DNA of 33,275 bases, from positions 1 to 33,275 of the forward strand of contig JAHDRK010000062.1 of NCBI GenBank assembly GCA_018433345.1. Direction: 5' to 3'. This DNA is from Syntrophobacterales bacterium (GTDB lineage Bacteria; Desulfobacterota; Syntrophia; Syntrophales; UBA2210). The position numbers and the translations under genes were made by a program. Every line of letters begins with the position of its first letter. The stretch's first letter is position 1. The notes beneath the pieces are model-generated. The model had not been told where the DNA came from. It ran no database searches and worked only from the letters and a program-made list of their open reading frames with translations. Of this stretch, positions 1 to 8,102 are shown in pieces.

Positions 1-60
1 AGAAAAGCCATCGACACACGGATCAGAAAAGTCTTTGCCGTCAACACCATACGTCGGTAA
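1..60 (+). CDS. C-terminal tail of an unidentified gene (5' end outside window)
   Basis: Frame 1 is open from the first base to a TAA at 58-60. It encodes 19 residues, ending ...VFAVNTIRR, with basic and hydrophobic residues typical of a protein end. The reading is too short to name a family. It stops just where a GGTAAC...GTTACC repeat begins, which fits a gene end followed by a 3' structure. It could also be chance, since 60 bases is little evidence. Confidence 0.3.
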   Translation, partial: RKAIDTRIRKVFAVNTIRR

Positions 61-134
61 CATCTTTTATGAAGCACCGTTACCTCTTCCATGTTCTCTC
101 TCGGTAACATTTATTTATGAAGCAATAGGTTACT
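54..134. repeat. Two tandem imperfect copies of a GGTAAC...GTTAC inverted repeat
   Basis: Copy 1 has GGTAAC at 56-61 and GTTACC at 79-84. Copy 2 has GGTAAC at 103-108 and GTTAC at 129-133. Between the arms both copies share a TTTATGAAGCA core, so the two ~31-base units are direct repeats that each contain an inverted repeat. The arms are about 17-20 bases apart and no T-run follows, so these are not classic intrinsic terminators. They could be 3' UTR hairpins of the upstream gene or binding sites. Confidence 0.5.
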
Positions 135-222
135 CCCCGGACACCTATGAATGTCGAAGGTTTGAAGACGGTGGACGAAAGAACGCCAGAAAATTCCGCA
201 AAGCGGGTTCGCGAAGGGTCAA

Positions 223-251
223 TTGACGAAATTCGTCATATTCCCTATAAT
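223..251 (+). promoter_or_regulatory. Sigma-70-type promoter with overlapping palindrome
   Basis: TTGACG at 223-228 and TATAAT at 246-251 are separated by exactly 17 bases, which is close to the housekeeping sigma factor consensus. The -35 box lies inside a perfect 15-base palindrome, TGACGAA-A-TTCGTCA, at 224-238. A repressor bound there would block the -35 element. The promoter points at the 97-aa gene starting at 315, leaving a leader of roughly 55 bases. Confidence 0.6.
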
Positions 252-314
252 AAACATAAAGTTCAATAGGTCGCCGACCCTGCCTAGGGCGGATGACCGA
301 AAAGGAGGGAAGGT

Positions 315-608
315 ATGAAAGCTGCAATCATTTTTAGCGGTACCGGCCCGATCCTCATTCTCACTTCCTACGATTCTCTAACAAATCCAGATCTCGTTGA
401 AAAGCTCGCGGCAAAGGGTATAAAAAAATACATCGCAACGGAGCTTCCTTTGGAATCGGTAAAACTCAGGTACGGGGCTCATTTCGACATCGTCATGGAA
501 GACCTGAAGCAGACCGACGACCTCCGGGTCCTCGATTACAACGGGCACAACATCCTGGCCACTTTTTCATTCCAGGAGATGGGAAGACCCGTGTACTACG
601 AGCCCTGA
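315..608 (+). CDS. Conserved small cytosolic protein of unknown function (97 aa)
   Basis: The gene has a strong ribosome binding site (AAGGAGGGAAGGT) directly before its ATG and a near-consensus promoter about 65 bases upstream. The 97-aa product has no signal peptide, membrane segment or cysteine. The N-terminus (MKAAIIFSGTGPILILTSYD) looks like a beta strand followed by a glycine turn. A central segment describes a target residue set (LVEKLAAKGIKKYIATELP), and the C-terminus ends GRPVYYEP. I recall similar short 'cytosolic proteins' in Desulfobacterota, but no function is known to me. It is monocistronic: a hairpin follows within 3 bases of the stop and the next gene is convergent. Confidence 0.8.
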   Translation: MKAAIIFSGTGPILILTSYDSLTNPDLVEKLAAKGIKKYIATELPLESVKLRYGAHFDIVMEDLKQTDDLRVLDYNGHNILATFSFQEMGRPVYYEP

Positions 609-610
609 GA

Positions 611-626
611 GTGGGACGGCTCCCAC
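611..626 (+). terminator. GC-rich hairpin just after the stop codon
   Basis: GTGGGA at 611-616 and TCCCAC at 621-626 form a perfect 6-bp stem with a CGGC tetraloop, two bases after the TGA of the 97-aa gene. There is no U-run, so it may work as a weak terminator or an mRNA-stabilising hairpin between two convergent genes. Confidence 0.35.
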
Positions 627-715
627 AATGCCGGATGCCTGCCGCCTGTATCGCAGCGGGATGATTTCGTGCGCATGCCTGAACAGCATGTCGGGCGGCA
701 GGTGTATCCTTGTGG

Positions 716-1522
716 TCACTCACCCTTGAACCGGGGCGCACGTTTCTCGGCAAAGGCGTTCATGGCTTCTTTGCAGTCTTCCGTGGTGAGCAGCAGCATG
801 TTTTTGTGGACGGCGAGGTTAATGCCTTCCCGGATCGAGACGAACCTGCTGTAGTTAAGCACTTCCTTCGTGTTTTGCACCGCCAAGGGAGCCGACTCCT
901 TGATCTCTTCCGCAAGCTTGTACGCCCCGTCCATCATGGCCGTTTCGTCTGGATAGACGGCAATCGTGAGTCCCATGCGATCCACTTCGGCGGCGGAAAA
1001 AAAACGCCCCGTGTAGGCCATCTGCCGGGTGAATGCCTGACCGATGATAAAGGGAAGTCGCTGAAGAACACCCATATCGGCGACTATGCCGATGCGAGCC
1101 TCCCGTAGAGAGAAGGTGGCATCCTGGGTGCATACTCTCAGGTCACAGGCGGAAATGATATCCAGCCCGGCCCCCACACACATACCGTGCACCGCGGCGA
1201 TGACGGGCTTCTTGCATTCTTCTATGGCATGACAACATTCAAAAATGTTTACGTCATGGATGGGTATATCGAGCATGTTCTTGGGACCACCGATGAGCCC
1301 TCTCGACATGGCGTCTTTCAGGTCCAGGCCCGCCGAAAATATCCTTGCGTTGCTCCTGAGGACAACGACCCACACGTCGTCTTCCGATCCCAGTTCGCGG
1401 AAGACCTCGGTGATCTCCGTCGCAAAATCATAGCTGAGGGCGTTCAGCCGATCCGTCCTGTTGAGCGCCACCGTCGCCACGTGATCCTCAGTTACCACAT
1501 CGATCCACTTGTACTGTTTCAT
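716..1522 (-). CDS. Crotonase-family delta3,5-delta2,4-dienoyl-CoA isomerase-like protein
   Basis: This crotonase-fold acyl-CoA enzyme has 268 aa from the ATG at 1522, which has GGAGGT seven bases upstream; an in-frame TTG at 1537 lacks such a site. The oxyanion-hole segment FSAGLDLKDA and the second loop HGMCVGAGLDIISACD are present. The acidic residues match dienoyl-CoA isomerase (ECH1) rather than hydratase: Asp121 in GAGLD, Glu141 in LREARIG and Asp149 in IVADMG, with the family's 20- and 8-residue spacing. The TGRFFSAAEVDRMGL and APLAVQNTKEVLNYS segments also follow ECH1. The likely role is moving double bonds of unsaturated acyl-CoA during beta-oxidation or aromatic/alicyclic acid degradation. 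The gene stands alone. Confidence 0.85.
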   Translation of the reverse strand: MKQYKWIDVVTEDHVATVALNRTDRLNALSYDFATEITEVFRELGSEDDVWVVVLRSNARIFSAGLDLKDAMSRGLIGGPKNMLDIPIHDVNIFECCHAIEECKKPVIAAVHGMCVGAGLDIISACDLRVCTQDATFSLREARIGIVADMGVLQRLPFIIGQAFTRQMAYTGRFFSAAEVDRMGLTIAVYPDETAMMDGAYKLAEEIKESAPLAVQNTKEVLNYSRFVSIREGINLAVHKNMLLLTTEDCKEAMNAFAEKRAPRFKGE

Positions 1523-1559
1523 ATGCACAACCTCCAAGAATTACAAGATATTCCTTCAT

Positions 1560-1576
1560 CCGCCCCATAAGGGCGG
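1560..1576. other. Hairpin CCGCCC-CATAA-GGGCGG in the crotonase 5' region
   Basis: A perfect 6-bp GC stem with a 5-base loop lies 38 bases upstream of the crotonase start, in its probable 5' UTR. TTT follows on the plus strand, but no plus-strand gene ends here, so a terminator role is doubtful. Confidence 0.3.
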
Positions 1577-1808
1577 TTTCCGTCAGCGTTCGTTACGGCT
1601 GCAGGCTTGCACGTATCACCAACGAAGAAAAAATACAAACAAAGAGAAAGGATCGGGAATCCGTTAACAGGTGGCTATAGTACGCCACAGATTGATCAAG
1701 ACCTGCCTTCGCCGTTTGCGAGCCGATTTTTTTCATATAGCCGCCATCTATGTGGCGTCAACCGGGGTTCTGTGCTACCCTGCACACACCAATTCAGGGA
1801 GGGCGGCG

Positions 1809-2603
1809 ATGAATCCGGCAAATTCGAGGGATTACTCTGCACTGGACAGACCGGAGATACTCTCATCACTCTTTTTTCCCCGTAAGGAAACCGTCTCGTC
1901 GTCGGAACGATCAGGAAGAAACATGGATATCCCGCTTGAAGACGGGACGGTTCTGGGCGCAAGATTTCACCATGCCGGCAAGGAAGCGCCCACTATCATG
2001 TTTTTTCATGGGAACGGTGAAATAGCCGCCGATTACGATGATATAGGTCCCCTCTTCGGTACCATGGGCGTCAATTTCATGGTCATCGATTATCGAGGTT
2101 ACGGCCGCTCGAGCGGACAACCAACGGTAAGGGCCCTCATGACCGACTGTCATGAAATTCTGTCTTTCAGCAAGAATCGGCTGTCGGAAAACGGATACAA
2201 CGGGCCGCTTGTCGTCATGGGGCGGTCACTGGGAAGCGCCCCCGCCCTGGAATCCGCCTTCTCCCATCAAGAGAGCTTCAAGGGGTTGATCATCGAAAGT
2301 GGTTTTGCCTATATGATGCCCTTGCTGAGACGGCTGGGAATCGAGCCGGAACGGCTGGGCCTCTCCGAGGAAGACGGCTGTCGAAACATGGAAAAGATCC
2401 GAAATGTGACGATTCCCACGTTGGTGATTCACGCTGAACACGACCATATTATTCCCTTCAGCGATGGGAAGGCCCTCTATGAAGCCTCGGCGTCAAGAAA
2501 AAAGAAGCTCATAATGATCCCCGGCGCCGACCACAACACCATCTTCGTCAAAGGTTTCGGCATCTACATGAAAGCCATCCGGGACTTCATGGAAGCTGTT
2601 TGA
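1809..2603 (+). CDS. Alpha/beta hydrolase (serine hydrolase, BEM46/ABHD-like)
   Basis: The 264-aa product starts at the ATG at 1809, which is preceded by AGGGAGGGCGGCG. An open frame reaches back to 1671, but that extension has no ribosome site. The alpha/beta-hydrolase marks are clear: HGNGE oxyanion segment after the second strand, nucleophile elbow G-R-S140-L-G-S, acid Asp212 in HAEHDHIIPF, and His242 in GADHNTIF. There is no cleavable signal peptide in the chosen protein. Substrate cannot be told; relatives are esterases or lipases of unknown physiological role. An inverted repeat follows the stop, and the next gene converges. Confidence 0.85.
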   Translation: MNPANSRDYSALDRPEILSSLFFPRKETVSSSERSGRNMDIPLEDGTVLGARFHHAGKEAPTIMFFHGNGEIAADYDDIGPLFGTMGVNFMVIDYRGYGRSSGQPTVRALMTDCHEILSFSKNRLSENGYNGPLVVMGRSLGSAPALESAFSHQESFKGLIIESGFAYMMPLLRRLGIEPERLGLSEEDGCRNMEKIRNVTIPTLVIHAEHDHIIPFSDGKALYEASASRKKKLIMIPGADHNTIFVKGFGIYMKAIRDFMEAV

Positions 2604-2610
2604 ACACAAA

Positions 2611-2640
2611 GAGCCTCGCCCGCTCATGGGAGAGAGGCTC
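2611..2640. terminator. Stem-loop between convergent genes
   Basis: GAGCCTC at 2611-2617 pairs with GAGGCTC at 2634-2640. An inner CCC/GGG pairing can extend the stem. It starts eight bases after the hydrolase stop. No U-run is present on either strand, so a bidirectional attenuating hairpin is the most that can be claimed. Confidence 0.4.
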
Positions 2641-2690
2641 GAGGGGTCCGAGTGAAATGAAGCAATTTCCGCGCCGGGTAATGTCCGCCG

Positions 2691-5588
2691 TCAGAGTACT
2701 TTCATCAGCTCCAGCCCCAGCGCTTCACGGGCCTCGTTCAATGCCCTCTCTGAACCCATTACAACGACCCGCCCGGAACGGGCGACCTCCTGGAGTACTT
2801 CCGCGAAGGCCCGGAAATCCTCGGCTTGAGTGGCGAGCACCTCGTCCCGGATCCTTTGCCGTTGCTCCTCGGTGATGCCTGCGAGGTACCTTACCATGGA
2901 GGTGTAACCCTTGGCATCGGGAAACTGGTAGGTGTCCATGTCGCCGATTGTGCCTATGATCGCCTTCTTGACCTCTTCACGGCTGAGTTTTTGTTTCCTC
3001 AGAAAGAGGGCGGCCTCGTCAAAGGCCTTGATGGTCCGCAACACATGGGGGTCGCGATAGGAGAGGAAAGACAAAACACCCGACAATCGGTCGAAGGTGC
3101 AAAAGGCCCCGTAGGCGCCCCCCTGAACCCGAACGCGATCCCAAAGCCAGGAATTCCGTAGGTAACGGGTAATGACGCCTGCCGATCCCCGGTAACGATA
3201 ACCAAGGCGATATACGTCGGCACCTTTGCCCACGTAGTTAACCTGCGATGGAACAGCGAGGCCCTCGTTGCCCGCGGGTCTCCGATATCTCCAGATCTTC
3301 CTCGACGCGTCTCCTTTGGGAAAACGGTCTATGAAACCATGAATCTCCGGTTCGATTTGCCGCCGGCCGACCTCGTCAACGGTGACGTTGACGATCATGC
3401 CGCGGCGCTGTACAACCAGCCGCGCCATGTCTTCAAGCACCGCCAACACGGAAGGCCAGTTTTTTTCCACCTTCCGAATCAATCTTCTCAGGAAAAAAAG
3501 GTATGAAACGCCTCCGATCTCCTCGCCCGTCCGGTCGCTTTCATTAAAACTGCTACGGATCCTGAGATCCACGACCCGGTGGCCGGCCGGCACCAACTGC
3601 TGTTCCTGGCGGGCCTTTTCTTCGAGAACCATCTGGCGGAACCGCTCCCGATTGTCCATGAGAGCCGAGTTAAAGGCGTCGTCCATGATCTCCAGGAGAT
3701 CCCCCACCTGGGAGACCATCGCCTTGCCCCGAAGAAACAGTTTAGTTACAGGTTTTCTACGACCCAAGGCCGAAGACAGCAAAAACGAGGTGCTTATGCC
3801 TCCCGTTTTTCGACCTATTCTACGAAACAGGCTGACATAATCTTCCTTGTCCGTTCCCATCTCCAGAAGGGCCCTGCCGAAGAGCGGTATGAAGGAAACA
3901 TAGTTTCGGGGAAGGACGTGAAGGTCAAATCCCACGTCCACGTATGCAATGCCGCCGGTAAACAGATCGTGACATAGAATGGGAACCTCGTTGTATTCCA
4001 TAACGGAAAGCGGGATGATCTTGTTCTTCCTTTCTATGTCTTCCAGCTCGAGCGATGGAATGGAGGCCAGGGCTTCCGGGGGGTCGGGTTTTTCCTGGAG
4101 TTCCCTGAGCATCTTTGTGGTGCGCACGATTTCCTCCAGTTCCTCCTCGGGCATGGCCCGCTTTTTTGCCTCGAGCATCTCTCTCTCTCGCCGTTCCTTT
4201 TCCACAGCCAGGGTGGGGTCGGGCTTCAATATCACCGTGGTGCGGTGACTGTTACAAAGGAATCGTGACTCGATGAGATCTTCGAAAAAACGAGGCCTTT
4301 TGGCGCGCTTCTTTAATTTTGCAAGGGGCTTTTCCCATGCGAGGGGAATTAGGGGATCGCTCCCGTAAAGCCAGAAAGGTATGATCCGCAGCATGAGCAC
4401 CAATCCCCGGGGATAATTGCCCGTGTTGTTCTCCCGAAGGGCGAACTCCAAGGTGTTTATGGCGGCCTCTATTGCTTCGGCGTCAATGCCGTCCCTGTTC
4501 AGATCCGCCAGCGTGTCCAGGACGAGTTTTTCCACCGCGTCCATGTGGGTTTCGTAAACACCCTTCATTCCGACGGAAAAAAACATCTGCCTAAGCTGAT
4601 CTTCAAGACCTTCGCCCACCACATCCTCGCCTAGGCCGGATTCGATAAGGACCTTTCTCAGGGGTGCACCGGGCATCCCGAGCAGCGTGGAGGACAGTAC
4701 ATTCAGGGCAAGGTTCATGTCTATATGGGTGGTTTCGTCCATCAACCAGTTCACGCAGATCATGCCCTTCCCTCCATCGTCGCGTGACGGGAAATACTTG
4801 GTGATCCGCCGAGGTTCGGAGAAGGCGGGCTGTAGAGGAACATCGGAGTCCCTTTCCCGGGGCTCGAAATCCTTCAAGTACTCATTTACCAATCGGAGAC
4901 GTTCGTCGGGATCATCGTCACCCGAGAAAAATATACAGGCGTTTGAAGGATGATAATAACGGCGGTGAAAGTCTCTGAACTGTTCGTAAGTGAGATTGGG
5001 TACTTCCTCCGGGTCACCCCCGGAATCGTACCCGTATGTGGTGTCGGGAAACAGCGAGTGCTGGATCGTTTCCTCCAGGATCGACTCCGGCGACGAATAG
5101 GCGCCCTTCATTTCATTATAGACCACTCCTTGGTAAGAGATGGGATCCGCCGGATCGGTGAGGGCATAGTGCCAGCCCTCCTGTTGGAATACGGCTGGGT
5201 CTATACGAGGATAGAACACGGCGTCCAGGTAAACGTCGATGAGATTGTAAAAATCCTTCACGTTCTGGCTGGCCACGGGATAACAGGTCCTGTCGGGATA
5301 GGTAAAGGCGTTCAGGAAGGTCTGCAGCGACCCTTTCAGTATCTCCACGAAGGGTTCCTTTACGGGATATTTCCTGGATCCACAGAGCACGGAATGTTCA
5401 AGGATGTGCGCCACACCGGTGGAATCCCGAGGCGGCGTGCGGAAGGTGATTCCGAATACCTTGTTCTCGTCGTCGTTTATCAGCGACAGAAGTTCGGCGC
5501 CGGTCTTCTCGTGACGATAGCGACGGGCGAGCGTGTTCAATTCCTTTATGCGCCGTTCGGTAACCAGCTCAAAACCATGTGTTTTCAT
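2691..5588 (-). CDS. M16C (PreP/Cym1-like) zinc metallopeptidase
   Basis: The gene encodes a ~965-aa insulinase-superfamily peptidase, the full length expected for the PreP subfamily with all four M16 domains on one chain. The start is the ATG at 5588 with AAGGAGAAGATC in front. Upstream ATG 5618 and TTG 5642 are less well placed. The inverted zinc motif H61-I-L-E64-H65 lies in GVAHILEHSVLCGSRKYP, and the distal zinc ligand Glu159 is in VVYNEMKGAYSS. The C-terminal substrate-clamp motif appears as VQGGAYGAFCTFD. No signal peptide is seen, so a cytoplasmic peptide-degrading role is likely. The gene is divergent from the HD gene at 5767. Confidence 0.92.
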   Translation of the reverse strand: MKTHGFELVTERRIKELNTLARRYRHEKTGAELLSLINDDENKVFGITFRTPPRDSTGVAHILEHSVLCGSRKYPVKEPFVEILKGSLQTFLNAFTYPDRTCYPVASQNVKDFYNLIDVYLDAVFYPRIDPAVFQQEGWHYALTDPADPISYQGVVYNEMKGAYSSPESILEETIQHSLFPDTTYGYDSGGDPEEVPNLTYEQFRDFHRRYYHPSNACIFFSGDDDPDERLRLVNEYLKDFEPRERDSDVPLQPAFSEPRRITKYFPSRDDGGKGMICVNWLMDETTHIDMNLALNVLSSTLLGMPGAPLRKVLIESGLGEDVVGEGLEDQLRQMFFSVGMKGVYETHMDAVEKLVLDTLADLNRDGIDAEAIEAAINTLEFALRENNTGNYPRGLVLMLRIIPFWLYGSDPLIPLAWEKPLAKLKKRAKRPRFFEDLIESRFLCNSHRTTVILKPDPTLAVEKERREREMLEAKKRAMPEEELEEIVRTTKMLRELQEKPDPPEALASIPSLELEDIERKNKIIPLSVMEYNEVPILCHDLFTGGIAYVDVGFDLHVLPRNYVSFIPLFGRALLEMGTDKEDYVSLFRRIGRKTGGISTSFLLSSALGRRKPVTKLFLRGKAMVSQVGDLLEIMDDAFNSALMDNRERFRQMVLEEKARQEQQLVPAGHRVVDLRIRSSFNESDRTGEEIGGVSYLFFLRRLIRKVEKNWPSVLAVLEDMARLVVQRRGMIVNVTVDEVGRRQIEPEIHGFIDRFPKGDASRKIWRYRRPAGNEGLAVPSQVNYVGKGADVYRLGYRYRGSAGVITRYLRNSWLWDRVRVQGGAYGAFCTFDRLSGVLSFLSYRDPHVLRTIKAFDEAALFLRKQKLSREEVKKAIIGTIGDMDTYQFPDAKGYTSMVRYLAGITEEQRQRIRDEVLATQAEDFRAFAEVLQEVARSGRVVVMGSERALNEAREALGLELMKVL

Positions 5589-5712
5589 GATCTTCTCCTT
5601 TTCAAATTCCTCATTCATACTTGATTTGGGAGTCTCTTTCAATCACCATTCCCGGAAAACCTTTACTTCCGTCGCGCAAGTATCGGCGCCTCGATAGGCG
5701 GGGGCTTGCTCC

Positions 5713-5742
5713 TTGACTCAAGTAAGGTGAAAGGACTATATT
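5713..5742 (+). promoter_or_regulatory. Sigma-70-type promoter for the HD/CBS pair
   Basis: TTGACT at 5713-5718 and TATATT at 5737-5742 are 18 bases apart. The HD gene's ATG lies 25 bases after the -10 box, with GAGGAGGGAAG in between. Confidence 0.5.
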
Positions 5743-5766
5743 TTTTAAACTTCGAGGAGGGAAGCC

Positions 5767-6558
5767 ATGACATCCGACGACTACCTTCAGGCAAGGGAAA
5801 CGGCGCGCCGAATCGCGTCACGCCGCGAGGAACCCCTGTTCTATAGGGAACAGGCGGAAGCGCGGACGTACTCGCGGCATTGTTTTACTGAAAGTGAGGT
5901 TGTCGATGCCTGTTTATCCCTGCTGCGAGCGGAGTCCCCTTCTTACGGGCACGGAATGTCCCACGCGGAAAAAGTGGCCGTCGACGCCGGGGCGATAGTA
6001 TTTGTGGAACTTTCCGGAAAATATTCGGAGAAGGAATTGAAGCGGTTGATCACCCTCGCCCAGCTGGCAGGTCTTCTTCACGATATCGAACGTTCCCTTC
6101 CCGATCACGCCCAAAGAGGAGCGAAAAGGGCGACGGTTATACTAAAAAGACTTAACCTGCCCAAAAAAGACATCTGCATCGTGGCCAAGGCGATCAGCAA
6201 TCACGAGGCCTTTAAGCCCAGCGAGCCGCTCGACGACAGCGAGGCCCGGCTGGTCTCCGACGCACTGTACGACGCGGACAAGTTTCGCTGGGGGCCGGAT
6301 AATTTCACGGAGATGCTCTGGGACATGCTTTCGCTGAGACCCATTCCCATGCCCCTCCTATTGGAACGTTTTTTGCCGGGTCTGAAAGCAATGCAAAAGA
6401 TTAGAGATACCTTCCGATCGGAAACGGGCAAGACCTACGGTCCTGATTTTATCGACCGCGGCATAGATATCGGCCGGGAACTGTACGAGGAACTGGCCGC
6501 CTCGGAAAGCAAAGGGGCGAAGGGGCTCGGAAACCAGGCTAAACAGAACAATGGATAG
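5767..6558 (+). CDS. HD-domain phosphohydrolase
   Basis: The 263-aa protein has a ribosome site (GAGGAGGGAAGCC) before its ATG. The metal-binding HD pattern is His66 in GHGMSHAEKV, His105-Asp106 in AGLLHDIERS, His146 in ISNHEAF, and Asp171 in YDADKFRWGPDNF. This suggests a metal-dependent phosphohydrolase or nucleotidase; the HD family covers many substrates and nothing here narrows it. No membrane segment is visible. The CBS-domain gene begins 56 bases downstream on the same strand, so the two may share the promoter at 5713. Confidence 0.85.
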   Translation: MTSDDYLQARETARRIASRREEPLFYREQAEARTYSRHCFTESEVVDACLSLLRAESPSYGHGMSHAEKVAVDAGAIVFVELSGKYSEKELKRLITLAQLAGLLHDIERSLPDHAQRGAKRATVILKRLNLPKKDICIVAKAISNHEAFKPSEPLDDSEARLVSDALYDADKFRWGPDNFTEMLWDMLSLRPIPMPLLLERFLPGLKAMQKIRDTFRSETGKTYGPDFIDRGIDIGRELYEELAASESKGAKGLGNQAKQNNG

Positions 6559-6614
6559 ATCTAAACATACCATAGAAAGAAGCGCCGCGGGCGTGAACGA
6601 AAGGAGACAAGACC

Positions 6615-7067
6615 GTGAAGAAAGCCAAGGACATAATGACCAGTAATGTCGTAACCGTAAAGCCGGAAACGGAAATCCTGGAGGCGGCCAGGCTGATGCT
6701 GGAAAATCATTTCAACGGCCTTCCAGTGGTGGACGATGACCGACGCGTGGTGGGAATAATCTGCCAGGACGACCTAGTCGCCCAGCAAAAGGAACTTCCG
6801 ATTCCCTCCTTTTTCATGCTGCTCGACGGCCTGATACCCTTGAGCTCACACAAGAGCATAGAAAGGGAAATTGAAAAGATCACGGCCACCACTGTTGAAA
6901 AGGCAATGACAAGGGATATAACGGCCGTACACCCCGACACCGAAGTCGACGAAATTGCCACGATCATGGCAAATGAAAAGCTTCACACGATCCCCGTCGT
7001 TGAAAACGGCAAACTCGTGGGTGTCATCGGCAAGGAGGACGTGATCCGTTTGCTCATATCGGAGTAA
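6615..7067 (+). CDS. CBS-domain pair protein (150 aa)
   Basis: This is a stand-alone Bateman module. CBS motif 1 covers about residues 5-60 (KDIMTSNVVTVKPETEILEA then GLPVVDDDRRVVGIICQDDL). CBS motif 2 covers about 93-150 (AMTRDITAVHPDTEVDEIA then TIPVVENGKLVGVIGKEDVI). The start is a GTG with AAGGAGACAAGACC upstream. Such proteins bind adenine nucleotides such as AMP, ATP or SAM and regulate a partner. Here the nearest partner is the HD phosphohydrolase upstream, which suggests but does not prove nucleotide sensing. Confidence 0.9.
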   Translation: MKKAKDIMTSNVVTVKPETEILEAARLMLENHFNGLPVVDDDRRVVGIICQDDLVAQQKELPIPSFFMLLDGLIPLSSHKSIEREIEKITATTVEKAMTRDITAVHPDTEVDEIATIMANEKLHTIPVVENGKLVGVIGKEDVIRLLISE

Positions 7068-7115
7068 ATACGCACGTCGGCTTCGGTGGGCATCGTTTTG
7101 TCAGGCAAACACGCT

Positions 7116-8000
7116 TCAGGATTTTCTCGCCGCCACCTGGCTCACCGACAGCCTCCCTTCTTGAAAATTGCGCAACTGGTTGTAAATCATGGCTTCGAAA
7201 TCAAGACCCAGCAATACGTGAGTCCCCAGCGGAGGGAGCCCCCTTTCCCTGGTTCTGCTTTCCAGTTTTTTAAACACCCGAAGGGCGTCGCCTGTGACAT
7301 CCTTCAAGCCGATATCTATGAAGCCCGCCTCTCGAAGAAGTTCTCGCAACTCTTCTTTCGAAACCAGGAAGTTCGTCGCGGCAGTGCGGGCCCATGGAAC
7401 AGGCAGGTGGATGGGTCCGGGCGGACCGTCCGGTTTTAAAAGAACTTCGTAAAGCGCCAACGTCCCTCCCGATTTCAAAACCCTGTTCATCTCGCCGTAG
7501 AGTTCTCTCTTTTCCTCGATGTTCATGGAGACGTGCTGAGACCAGACCACGTCATAAATGGCATCGAGAAAGGGGAGTGCCGTGGCGTCGGCGCAGCAGA
7601 AACTTGCCAGATGATCGAGGCCCGTCATGAGTGTCAATTCCATCGCCGCTTCGCAATACTCGAAGAAGAGATCGACCCCGGTTACGCGGCATCCGAACTC
7701 GGCGGCCAGGCAGCGGGCCGGGCCTCCCACACCGCACCCCACGTCCAGCACTTTCGATTGGACGGTTATGCCCGCCATCCGGGCCAGTTCGAGCGTCGCC
7801 ACGCGCCCCAACGTATGAAATTCATCTACGGGTGCCATATCCTCCGGTCTGAGTGTACCGGAGTCCTTCCCGACCTCCCGAAGAGCCGCGAGAATACGCT
7901 CGAACAGGGCGCCCGGGACACCGGCGGTATAGTGGTCACGCAACTCGGAATGATGACGCTCTGTTTCTGCCAAGCGACTTTCCCCCTCCGAAAGAGACAT
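7116..8000 (-). CDS. Class I SAM-dependent methyltransferase (small-molecule type)
   Basis: The 294-aa enzyme has SAM motif I VLDVGCGVGG at residues 84-93, preceded by FHTLGRVATLELA, a segment typical of UbiE-like and sarcosine/dimethylglycine methyltransferases. Motif II/III follow as DAIYDVVWSQHVSMNI and MNRVLKSGGTLALYEV. The ATG at 8000 has only a weak ribosome site. A TTG at 7973, nine codons in, has GGAGGGGG well placed in front, so the true protein may be 285 aa. The C-terminal 60 residues are amphipathic and may form a lid over the acceptor. The substrate is unknown. Confidence 0.85.
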   Translation of the reverse strand: MSLSEGESRLAETERHHSELRDHYTAGVPGALFERILAALREVGKDSGTLRPEDMAPVDEFHTLGRVATLELARMAGITVQSKVLDVGCGVGGPARCLAAEFGCRVTGVDLFFEYCEAAMELTLMTGLDHLASFCCADATALPFLDAIYDVVWSQHVSMNIEEKRELYGEMNRVLKSGGTLALYEVLLKPDGPPGPIHLPVPWARTAATNFLVSKEELRELLREAGFIDIGLKDVTGDALRVFKKLESRTRERGLPPLGTHVLLGLDFEAMIYNQLRNFQEGRLSVSQVAARKS

Positions 8001-8102
8001 CGCGATTTCGTAAAGACCCCCTTACCCCCTCTTCTTTCAAGAAAGAAAATGGGTTTGTTGGATTGTGAGGCAAAGTGGCTCGAGGGTTCTTTCTTTTTCT
8101 CC

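Noticed and set aside
1560-1576. Intrinsic terminator on the plus strand
   Set aside because: No plus-strand gene ends upstream, and only three T residues follow the stem.
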